A stretch of 64,000 nt of DNA from Mucilaginibacter pedocola (GTDB taxonomy: Bacteria; Bacteroidota; Bacteroidia; Sphingobacteriales; Sphingobacteriaceae): the NCBI RefSeq assembly GCF_002013915.1, contig NZ_MBTF01000001.1, positions 620,001 to 684,000 of the forward strand, in the 5' to 3' direction. The notes under the pieces are model-generated. The model saw only the letters and a list, made by a program, of their open reading frames with translations, ran no database searches and was not told the DNA's origin. A program made the translations under genes and the position numbers. Below, piece after piece: positions 1-6,772 of this stretch; the stretch's first letter is position 1; every line of letters starts with the position of its first letter.

Positions 1-498
1 AAAAAAGGACATTTGCCAGGATCGATCAATATTCAGGATGGCGGCAAATTTGAAACCTGGCTGGGCAGCATCATTGCTCCCAAAGAAGCTTTTTGTTTAG
101 TAGCTGAAAACGAGGAGAATTTAAATCAATTGATCAGCAAAACCGCTAAAATCGGTTACGAAGCTTTTTTAGAAGCCGCATTTGTGATTGACGGAGGCCA
201 CGAACAAATGGCAGAACTGAATTTTGCTCATTTTGCTGCGCACCCGGAGCAATACACGATAGTCGATATCCGAAACGAAGCTGAAGTAAAAGCGCAGCCG
301 GTTTTCCGGAATGCTCTTCCTATTCCACTATATGAATTGCGGGAGCGTTTAGCGGAAATTCCTTTCAGTAAACCTATTGTGGTGCATTGCGCCGGAGGCT
401 ACCGCAGTGCTGCCGGCAGCAGTATTGTTGCTAACGCATTTGATTCGAAAACCAACGTGTTCGATCTTAGTGAAGCGATCAAAAAGTTTATATCTTAA
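1..498 (+). CDS. Rhodanese-domain protein, probable MBL-fold/rhodanese fusion (5' partial)
   Basis: The reading frame is open from the first base, so the start lies outside the window. The visible 165 residues hold the end of a degenerate rhodanese domain (GHLPGSINI near the start) and then a complete second rhodanese domain whose active-site loop reads VHCAGGYRS, with the catalytic Cys that carries persulfide. In Bacteroidota this layout is usually the C-terminal half of a metallo-beta-lactamase/rhodanese persulfide-handling protein; the MBL part is inferred because it is out of view. It ends 2 bases before a methyltransferase and is followed by a putative sulfur-anion exporter, which fits a sulfur detoxification group. 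Confidence 0.8.
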   Translation, partial: KKGHLPGSINIQDGGKFETWLGSIIAPKEAFCLVAENEENLNQLISKTAKIGYEAFLEAAFVIDGGHEQMAELNFAHFAAHPEQYTIVDIRNEAEVKAQPVFRNALPIPLYELRERLAEIPFSKPIVVHCAGGYRSAAGSSIVANAFDSKTNVFDLSEAIKKFIS

Positions 499-500
499 CA

Positions 501-1118
501 ATGGCTGATAAAAAAGAACACTGGGAAAACGTTTATGCTCATAAAAAGCTGACCGAAGTAAGCTGGTACGAAGAAAAGCCGGAAACCTCGTTAAGCATCA
601 TCAACAGTTTTGATCTTCCCAAGGATGCCGCCATTATCGACATTGGTGGCGGAGACAGCTTACTGGCCGATCATCTGTTGGAATTGGGTTACTCCAACAT
701 TACCGTATTGGATATTTCTGCCAAGGCTATTGACAGGGCGAAGTTACGGTTGGGTGATAGAGCTTATGAAATTAAATGGAGTGTAAGTGATGTGCTGGAT
801 ATTTCAACAGACAAACAATATGACCTTTGGCATGACCGGGCAGCTTTTCATTTTTTGACCGATTCAAAAGAGCAAATCAAATATGTGGCGGCGGCAGCTA
901 AATATTTAAGCGCTAACGGAAAGCTTATCATCGGGACTTTCGGAGTAAATGGCCCTGAAAGATGCAGCGGATTAGCTGTTGAACGTCAATCCCCAGCTTC
1001 GTTATCGAATATTTTCCAGCAGCAGTTTCAATTAACCGGCAGCATAGAACATATTCATCATACACCTTTTGATACTGACCAGGTATTTAATTACAGTTGG
1101 TTTCAAAAACTACCATAA
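501..1118 (+). CDS. Class I SAM-dependent methyltransferase
   Basis: The 205-residue protein has the Rossmann motif I IIDIGGGDS near residue 46, an acidic end of strand 2 (VLDIS) and a post-motif segment DLWHDRAAFHFL, typical of small soluble class I methyltransferases of the thiopurine/tellurite/chalcogen type. The substrate cannot be read from the sequence. The gene starts two bases after the rhodanese protein, so the two are probably co-transcribed. Together with the downstream YeiH-like exporter this suggests methylation of a sulfur or metalloid compound, which is inference from context only. Confidence 0.8.
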   Translation: MADKKEHWENVYAHKKLTEVSWYEEKPETSLSIINSFDLPKDAAIIDIGGGDSLLADHLLELGYSNITVLDISAKAIDRAKLRLGDRAYEIKWSVSDVLDISTDKQYDLWHDRAAFHFLTDSKEQIKYVAAAAKYLSANGKLIIGTFGVNGPERCSGLAVERQSPASLSNIFQQQFQLTGSIEHIHHTPFDTDQVFNYSWFQKLP

Positions 1119-1170
1119 CCTGTGGTTATCGTTCATCGCGGTTTATGATAAAAATCTTTACTGAATAAGG

Positions 1171-2172
1171 ATGAATTTTGGGGTATCAAAACAAAGGATC
1201 ATGAACACCCAACATCAGTTAACTAAGTCCGCAACTTTTTTTCACCTGAACGAAAACACTCGTAAGATCATATTTATACTTTGTGTGGCCTTATGCCTCA
1301 CACCGTTCGTTAGTCCAGCTATAGCCTTAATGTTAGGTTTGGCGGTCGCTCAACTGTCCGGTCATCCTTACCTGCATTTAAACCATAAAGCAACCCATTT
1401 GCTATTACAGGTTTCGGTTGTGGGCTTGGGCTTTGGCATGAACGTACATAGCGCTATGCAGGCTGGTAAAGAAGGCGTATTGTTTACCATCGCGTCTATC
1501 GCAAGCACATTAGTTTTCGGTTTTCTGATCGGCAAATGGCTGAAAATTGAAAAGAAAACCTCATACCTCATATCAAACGGAACAGCTATTTGTGGAGGCA
1601 GTGCCATAGCGGCCATCTCCCCGGTGATCAAAGCGGAAGAAAAACAAATTTCTGTTGCGTTAGGCTGTGTGTTTATTTTGAACTCTGTCGCGCTGTTCGT
1701 GTTCCCGGTTGTCGGGCATTACTTCAACCTGTCGCAAACACAATTCGGTTTATGGTGCGCCATTGCCATTCACGATACCAGTTCAGTGGTTGGCGCTGCC
1801 AGCAAATATGGCACACATGCCTTAGAGGTCGCCACTACAGTGAAATTGGCCAGGGCGCTTTGGATCGTACCGATCGCTTTCCTTTCAACTTTCCTGTTCA
1901 AGAATAATTCTAAAAAAGTAGCTATCCCTTATTTTATCGGTTTATTCATCCTGGCTATGATCGCCAATACTTATCTGCCGATGGTTAAACTGATCAGCCC
2001 CTATATGGTAATGGTCGCTAAAGCGGGACTTACTTTGACTCTGTTCCTGATCGGCGCAGGTTTATCTCGTCAGGTATTGGCCTCGGTTGGAATCAAACCT
2101 TTGTTGCAGGGCGTGGCCTTATGGATACTGATCTCGGTGAGCGCTTTATACGCTATCATGCACTTGGCATAA
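1171..2172 (+). CDS. YeiH/YadS-type putative sulfate exporter (UPF0324)
   Basis: A 333-residue membrane protein with about ten hydrophobic segments. Family hallmarks include VGLGFGMNV near residue 85, NGTAICGGSAIAA near residue 136 and a conserved IHDTSSVVGAASKYG segment near residue 200, as in the UPF0324/YeiH family annotated as sulfate or sulfonate-derived anion exporters. A second in-frame ATG at 1201 has an AAAGGA stretch just upstream and may be the true start, which would shorten the N-terminus by 10 residues. It follows the rhodanese and methyltransferase genes on the same strand. Confidence 0.85.
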   Translation: MNFGVSKQRIMNTQHQLTKSATFFHLNENTRKIIFILCVALCLTPFVSPAIALMLGLAVAQLSGHPYLHLNHKATHLLLQVSVVGLGFGMNVHSAMQAGKEGVLFTIASIASTLVFGFLIGKWLKIEKKTSYLISNGTAICGGSAIAAISPVIKAEEKQISVALGCVFILNSVALFVFPVVGHYFNLSQTQFGLWCAIAIHDTSSVVGAASKYGTHALEVATTVKLARALWIVPIAFLSTFLFKNNSKKVAIPYFIGLFILAMIANTYLPMVKLISPYMVMVAKAGLTLTLFLIGAGLSRQVLASVGIKPLLQGVALWILISVSALYAIMHLA

Positions 2173-2204
2173 TTTCATAAAATAATCGCATAATCCCGTA
2201 AATA

Positions 2205-2231
2205 GCAAAATAGCTTTACAAGCTATTTTGC
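2205..2231 (+). terminator. AT-rich perfect hairpin after the exporter gene
   Basis: An 11-bp perfect inverted repeat (GCAAAATAGCT and its complement) encloses a 5-base loop TTACA, 33 bases after the exporter stop. It is followed by ATTTAACC rather than a clean T run, so it may be a weak terminator or an mRNA-stabilising hairpin. Confidence 0.4.
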
Positions 2232-2349
2232 ATTTAACCATTTCGGGTAAGTTTCCCCGCCATGGATTAGTCTCGGTCTTAATGACTTGGAGAGAACCAA
2301 CAAATAGAAAGTAAAAAACTGCTGGCCTGCAAAAAAAATATTTAAATAA

Positions 2350-2466
2350 TTGGCCGAAAGCACAGAAGCAGAACTAGCGACCGAAGCATTAAATGAAGGT
2401 TATAACGGGGAATTGCCTGATCTCAAACAAAGCTGGGGCATTCAAGCTTTAATGATTGATATATGA
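2350..2466 (+). pseudogene. Short coding remnant overlapping the permease start
   Basis: An open frame beginning with TTG immediately after a TAA encodes 38 residues (LAESTEAELATEALNEG... ending in QALMIDI) and stops at TGA, overlapping the ATG of the permease by four bases (ATGA). The composition reads like a genuine protein C-terminus, but no family was recognised and no longer frame precedes it. It may be the stump of a gene truncated during island assembly, or a very small coupled ORF that allows translational coupling to the permease. Confidence 0.3.
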
Positions 2467-3566
2467 TACATACTATCACACAGATCCTTACAGAATTTTT
2501 CCTCATGATGTGGGACATCGCTTGGGGGCTGTTGTTCGGCTTCCTGCTATCCGCAATTATCCGGGCTTTTATCTCAACAGAAACTATATCGTCGCGGCTG
2601 GGTAAAGACACTGCGGGGACCGTCGGGCTTTCTACATTTTTTGGAGCAATATCTTCATCTTGCTCTTACGCGGCAGCCTCTATGGCCCGTACATTACTCA
2701 TAAAAGGGGCTACTTGGGCAAATTCTGTGTCGTTTATGATATCGAGCACTAATCTTGTTTTTGAAATATTTATTGTGATCGTTACGCTGTTGGGCTGGCC
2801 ATTTTTTGGCGGTGAAGTGATCGGCGGTTTGTTATTTATCCTGATATCAGCCTTGCTGATCAAGCTCTTTTTTTCAAAGTCTCTGAGTAAAGTCGCAGAT
2901 ACATCACATCATAACGATGATCACGCTCACCATCACGGGCATGACCATTCAAATCAAAAGTTAGGTTTTCTTGATAAAATTAAAGCAGCCACAGGCCATT
3001 TTTATATGGATGTGATGATGGTTGGTAAAGATATTATCATAGGTGTGGCGCTCTCTGCTGTGTTAATGGTTTTAGTACCCGAAAGTTTTTGGAAAAGCCT
3101 TTTTCTCACCGGACAAAGCCATTTGCCGCATTTGTTGGTCTTAGCCTGGAACGCCATTGTTGGCATTCTGATCGCTGTTTTTGCGTTCGTTTGTTCGGTT
3201 GGCAACATCGTGCTGGCGGCGTTGCTTTGGCATGGTGGCATTTCTTTTGGCGGAGTAGTCGCCTTTATCTTGTCCGACCTCGTGACCATCCCGATGCTGA
3301 TGGTTTACCGGCGCTATTTCGGATGGAAAAGGATGTGGCTTTTGTTGCTTATTTTATCAACCGGCATTTTCATTACTGCAATAAGCGTCGATTACCTGTT
3401 TGAAGCACTGAACTGGCTGCCGAAAACACATGGGCAACCCATGCAAATGGCACAGGCGCACTTTAAATGGGATTATGGTACCTGGCTTAACCTCCTATTT
3501 ATACCATTGGGATTGTTTTGCTTTTTCTACGGAAAAAAGCAAATAGGTAAAGGGAATGATATGTAA
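2463..3566 (+). CDS. YraQ-type permease (UPF0718/DUF318)
   Basis: This 367-residue polytopic membrane protein has two halves of about four helices each. Each half carries a conserved Cys-containing segment: AISSSCSYAAASMARTL near residue 62 and FVCSVGNIVLAALLW near residue 242. A central hydrophilic linker near residues 140-170 is very His-rich (HHNDDHAHHHGHDH), suggesting metal sensing or binding. DUF318 permeases occur in arsenic, copper and sulfur resistance clusters, and the transported substrate is not known here. It sits between the YeiH-type exporter and the copper genes and overlaps a small upstream reading frame by four bases. Confidence 0.8.
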   Translation: MIHTITQILTEFFLMMWDIAWGLLFGFLLSAIIRAFISTETISSRLGKDTAGTVGLSTFFGAISSSCSYAAASMARTLLIKGATWANSVSFMISSTNLVFEIFIVIVTLLGWPFFGGEVIGGLLFILISALLIKLFFSKSLSKVADTSHHNDDHAHHHGHDHSNQKLGFLDKIKAATGHFYMDVMMVGKDIIIGVALSAVLMVLVPESFWKSLFLTGQSHLPHLLVLAWNAIVGILIAVFAFVCSVGNIVLAALLWHGGISFGGVVAFILSDLVTIPMLMVYRRYFGWKRMWLLLLILSTGIFITAISVDYLFEALNWLPKTHGQPMQMAQAHFKWDYGTWLNLLFIPLGLFCFFYGKKQIGKGNDM

Positions 3567-3629
3567 TTTTATAACATTTAATCAAAATTCTATAAATCAA
3601 CTATTGTATTATATATTATTTTTGATATA

Positions 3630-4073
3630 ATGAAGAGGACCGCTGTCATTGGCTTTGCTGCATTCTACCTGATGTTGACCACAGGTATGTTCGTTTGCAT
3701 TGTCCATTGCCTGGCGCGCGATGTTTTCAAGGTAGTGGCAAATGCAGCTCAGCACCAAAGCCATAGCAAACCGAATATGGCTATAGCCCACTTGGGCAAG
3801 CAACAGGATCATCACAAAAAGGAGCCTTGCACAAGCGGGAAGGACTGCAAATGCTGCGACCAGCATGGCTCTTACGTGGTGAAAGAAAACATCAAGCCTT
3901 CTCTTGATCCTGTAAAATTTCAGTTGACCGCTTTAAAGCCCTCATCAATTTACCAGTTATCTGTCTTTCAAACTAACTACCATCTGGCGACAAATTTATG
4001 GACCGATAGCCATGCGCCACCCGGCCCGGCCGGAATTACCTATCTTATCCAGATCCGTACCCTTCTCATCTGA
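3630..4073 (+). CDS. Small Cys/His-rich membrane-anchored protein of a copper cluster
   Basis: A 147-residue protein with one N-terminal hydrophobic segment (residues 5-28) that could be a signal anchor. It continues with a His-rich stretch (AQHQSHSKPN, DHHKKEP) and a compact Cys motif CTSGKDCKCCDQHGS near residue 68. The pattern suggests a periplasmic soft-metal-binding protein, but no named family was recognised. It begins the copper block; an AT-rich stretch with a TAnnTTTG-like box at 3617-3624 lies directly upstream of its ATG. Confidence 0.65.
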   Translation: MKRTAVIGFAAFYLMLTTGMFVCIVHCLARDVFKVVANAAQHQSHSKPNMAIAHLGKQQDHHKKEPCTSGKDCKCCDQHGSYVVKENIKPSLDPVKFQLTALKPSSIYQLSVFQTNYHLATNLWTDSHAPPGPAGITYLIQIRTLLI

Positions 4074-4134
4074 TTCAAGCATTGCTGCAAAAGCGGCCCG
4101 GCATTTTATTGTCCATTAATTAGCTTGAATTAAA

Positions 4135-4698
4135 ATGATATTACATATTAAAAATATGGTATGCGATCGCTGCATCATGGTCGTTCGCCAGCAATTTATT
4201 AGCCTTGGCCTCACCGCAGAAACAATTGTTCTGGGCCAGGCCACTATTCACCCCGATATAGATACTGAACAGCTGAATCAAATAGGTGCCGTTCTGAAAG
4301 TGCTGGGTTTTGAGCTGATCGACAGTGAAAAAGACCGTCTGATCGAACGCATCAAAAACCTGGTGATCGAAAAAGTGCACTACGGCGATCTAACCAATAC
4401 CCATATCAACTTCTCCAATTACTTGTCTGATAAATTAAATAAGGAGTATACTTATTTAAGCCGTGCGTTCTCTGACGCCGAAGATATCACGATCGAGAAA
4501 TTCATCATCCAGCAAAAGATTGAGAAAGTTAAAGAGTTGCTGTCCTACGGTGAGCTTAACCTTAATGAGGTCGCCTTTAAAATGGGCTACAGTAGCAGCG
4601 CACACCTTTCAGCGCAATTCAAGCAAACTACCGGAATGACACCGAGTCAATTTAAAGCCAGTGCATCCGTAGACAGGAAATCTATAAATAAAATATAA
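4135..4698 (+). CDS. HMA-like/AraC-family regulator, probable copper sensor (copy 1)
   Basis: This 187-residue protein begins with a ferredoxin-like HMA-type domain carrying the metal motif MVCDRC (residues 8-13). A linker helix follows, then a C-terminal AraC-type helix-turn-helix domain (IEKVKELLSYGELNLNEVAF... SSAHLSAQFKQTTGMTPSQF, about residues 125-180). Fusion of a CxxC metal site to an AraC DNA-binding domain suggests a cytosolic Cu(I)-responsive activator. An 8-bp inverted repeat (ATTCAAGC at 4073, GCTTGAAT at 4123) lies just upstream. A paralogue is encoded at 31502-32062. It is followed after 11 bases by the DUF305 gene. Confidence 0.8.
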   Translation: MILHIKNMVCDRCIMVVRQQFISLGLTAETIVLGQATIHPDIDTEQLNQIGAVLKVLGFELIDSEKDRLIERIKNLVIEKVHYGDLTNTHINFSNYLSDKLNKEYTYLSRAFSDAEDITIEKFIIQQKIEKVKELLSYGELNLNEVAFKMGYSSSAHLSAQFKQTTGMTPSQFKASASVDRKSINKI

Positions 4699-4709
4699 AA
4701 ATCAAACAA

Positions 4710-5162
4710 ATGGAAAAGAACAATTACCGGTCGTTCGCAATAATGCTGACGCTGTCTTTTATAATCATGTATGCGGTCATGTATCTCAATGTGGATCAGC
4801 CGGATCATATTTATCTCAACCTGACCCGTTTTTACATGACACTTTTGATGATATGCCCGATGGCGCTGCTGATGCTGGGCGGCATGCGGATGATGTATCA
4901 AAATAAAAAGCTGAACAGGGTTATCACTATAACCAGCATTGCTGTATTCGGGTTGGCGCTGGCAGCCGTCCGGACCCAGACACCAATCGGAGATGTACAA
5001 TACATGAAGGGCATGATCCCGCATCATTCTATCGCGCTCATGACCAGCAAAAATGCTAACCTCAAAGACCCGGAAGTTAAAAAGCTTGCACAGGGAATTA
5101 TTCAGGCCCAGGAGAAAGAAATTGCTGAAATGAAGCGCATTCTGGCCAGAATGGACAAGTAA
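4710..5162 (+). CDS. DUF305-type membrane protein
   Basis: A 150-residue protein with three predicted transmembrane segments (about residues 9-27, 40-60 and 70-87) and a C-terminal DUF305-like ferritin-type helical hairpin. It contains the signature MKGMIPHHSIALMTS near residue 103, including the HH pair and Met residues thought to bind copper, and an EKEIAEMKRIL helix at the end. It lies in the copper block directly after the HMA-AraC regulator, and a role in periplasmic copper handling is likely but not proven. Confidence 0.85.
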   Translation: MEKNNYRSFAIMLTLSFIIMYAVMYLNVDQPDHIYLNLTRFYMTLLMICPMALLMLGGMRMMYQNKKLNRVITITSIAVFGLALAAVRTQTPIGDVQYMKGMIPHHSIALMTSKNANLKDPEVKKLAQGIIQAQEKEIAEMKRILARMDK

Positions 5163-5187
5163 TAATTATAACAAACTATTAAGGAAC

Positions 5188-5667
5188 ATGAAAAAGATCG
5201 TTAAATCCATCCTATTCTCAATAAGCCTGTTCGCCGCCGCATTGGCTGCAAAAGCGCAGGCTACACCTCCAACTGTGTTAACCAGTTATTATGCGTTAAA
5301 AGACGCTTTGGTAGCGGATAACAGCACAGAAGCACAGGCTAAAGCCAAAGCGCTGCTTGTTGCCCTAAACAATATTCCGGCTGACCAGCAAAAGAATTGG
5401 AAATCCTATACCGATAAACTACAGTTTGACAGCCGCCATATCAGTGAAACTACGTCGATCGACCATCAGCGAGAACATTTTACCAGCCTTTCTAAAAATA
5501 TGCTCGAATCCATAAAAGCTTTAAAACTTAACACCGACCCGGTTTATGCGCAGTATTGCCCGATGAAGAAAGCAACCTGGCTGAGCGACAGCGCCGACAT
5601 CAAAAACCCTTATTACGGTAAACAGATGCTGACCTGCGGCAAAGTAACGGAGACTCTGAATAGATAA
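5188..5667 (+). CDS. DUF3347 periplasmic protein (copy 1)
   Basis: A 159-residue secreted protein with a clear signal peptide ending near AKAQA (residue 25). The DUF3347 domain shows the conserved HISETTSIDHQREHFTSLS segment and the C-terminal cluster YCPMKKATWLS...YYGKQMLTCG, whose Cys/Met/His residues are candidate copper ligands. The same domain is found at the C-terminus of some CusB-type efflux adaptor proteins. A second, lipidated DUF3347 protein follows immediately, separated by a hairpin. Confidence 0.85.
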   Translation: MKKIVKSILFSISLFAAALAAKAQATPPTVLTSYYALKDALVADNSTEAQAKAKALLVALNNIPADQQKNWKSYTDKLQFDSRHISETTSIDHQREHFTSLSKNMLESIKALKLNTDPVYAQYCPMKKATWLSDSADIKNPYYGKQMLTCGKVTETLNR

Positions 5668-5677
5668 TCAATCCCCA

Positions 5678-5707
5678 CAGTTCAAGGTAGTCAACCGCCT
5701 TGAACTG
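5678..5707 (+). other. Perfect 10-bp stem-loop between the two DUF3347 genes
   Basis: CAGTTCAAGG and its exact complement enclose a 10-base loop. It is followed by TTAAAAACAATTTT, not a solid T run. It may trim or stabilise the transcript or act as a partial terminator setting the ratio of the two DUF3347 proteins. Confidence 0.5.
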
Positions 5708-5727
5708 TTAAAAACAATTTTAAGACC

Positions 5728-6297
5728 ATGAAGAAACCGTTCATCATATTCCCCCTGGCCGTTACCGTGTTCGCTATTGCCGCCTGTAACCTGAGCGGCA
5801 GATCCGCTGATTCGGTAGCTGGCAATGATACTGCAAAAACGTCCGCAGCCGGTATTACCCCGTCAACAACAGCGAAGATACTGGTCGCACATTATTTAAA
5901 TCTAAAGAATGCACTTGCTAAAGACAACAGCAATGCCGCGGCGACCGCGGGCAAATCGTTGGCTGATGGATTCGCCAAATTTGACCGTTCAACGCTAAAC
6001 GAAGTACAAAAAAAAAATTTTGCGGATATCGCCGACGATGCGCAGCAAATGGCTAAGCATATTGGTGAAAGCGCCGGCAAATTGCCTCATCAGCGCGAAC
6101 ATTTTGATATGCTGAGTAAAGACATGTACGATATGGTCAAGCTGTTTGGGGCCAGCCAGCCACTATATGTCGACCGCTGCCCTATGTATAATGATAAAAA
6201 AGGTGCGATCTGGCTAAGTGAAACTAAAGCGATCAGTAACCCTTACTTCGGCACGGATATGCCAACTTGCGGAACTATCAAGGAAGAATTAAAGTAA
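5728..6297 (+). CDS. DUF3347 lipoprotein (copy 2)
   Basis: This 189-residue protein has a lipoprotein signal with lipobox IAAC (Cys20), so it is probably anchored in the outer membrane facing the periplasm. The DUF3347 core is present (LPHQREHFDMLSKDMYDMV near residue 123, and RCPMYNDKKGAIWLSE...GTDMPTCG at the end). It shares the Cys/Met arrangement with the gene before it, from which it may have arisen by duplication. Its stop lies 3 bases before the ATG of the haem-binding gene. Confidence 0.85.
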   Translation: MKKPFIIFPLAVTVFAIAACNLSGRSADSVAGNDTAKTSAAGITPSTTAKILVAHYLNLKNALAKDNSNAAATAGKSLADGFAKFDRSTLNEVQKKNFADIADDAQQMAKHIGESAGKLPHQREHFDMLSKDMYDMVKLFGASQPLYVDRCPMYNDKKGAIWLSETKAISNPYFGTDMPTCGTIKEELK

Positions 6298-6302
6298 ATC
6301 AG

Positions 6303-6770
6303 ATGAAAAGGCCATTAAAGATATCGTTCATTGCCTTATTGGCTCTATTCATTATTATTCAATTCATCCCACGGGGGCACAATGAAGGAATCGCACGCGG
6401 AGGTAATGATATTTCAAAGGCGACTATTTTTCCGGCGGATGTTAACATAATTTTACAAAGGTCGTGTTATGATTGTCATAGCAATCATACGGAGTATCCT
6501 TGGTATTCAAAAATTCAGCCTGTCCGGTACATACTGGATGATCATATTCGTAATGGTAAGAAAGAATTGAATTTTACGGAGTTCGCCAGTTATACCAAAA
6601 GGCGGCAAAGAAGCCGGCTGAGGGCGATCAGACAAAGCCTTTCCGAGGGCTCGATGCCATTGTCCTCTTATATTCTTATTCACCGCAATGCGATACTTTC
6701 CGAAAAAGAAAAACAGCGGCTCCAGCAATGGGCTAAAACTGCAGGTGATAGCCTGTCCTTAAAAAATTAG
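6303..6770 (+). CDS. Haem-binding domain protein (cytochrome c-like)
   Basis: The start at ATG 6303 (MKRPLKISF) is preferred over an in-frame ATG at 6267, because 6267 would overlap the preceding gene and 6303 gives a clean N-terminal membrane segment (residues 5-22). The 155-residue protein has a single c-type haem motif CYDCH followed by SNHTEYPWYSKIQPV, the signature of the haem-binding domain family common in Bacteroidota. It is likely a periplasmic, membrane-anchored electron carrier next to the copper oxidase. Confidence 0.8.
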   Translation: MKRPLKISFIALLALFIIIQFIPRGHNEGIARGGNDISKATIFPADVNIILQRSCYDCHSNHTEYPWYSKIQPVRYILDDHIRNGKKELNFTEFASYTKRRQRSRLRAIRQSLSEGSMPLSSYILIHRNAILSEKEKQRLQQWAKTAGDSLSLKN

Positions 6771-6772
6771 AC

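Noticed and set aside
1368..1631. Minus-strand open frame inside the YeiH-type gene
   Set aside because: It lies wholly opposite a well-supported membrane protein and shows no domain, signal peptide or start context; it is a shadow frame.
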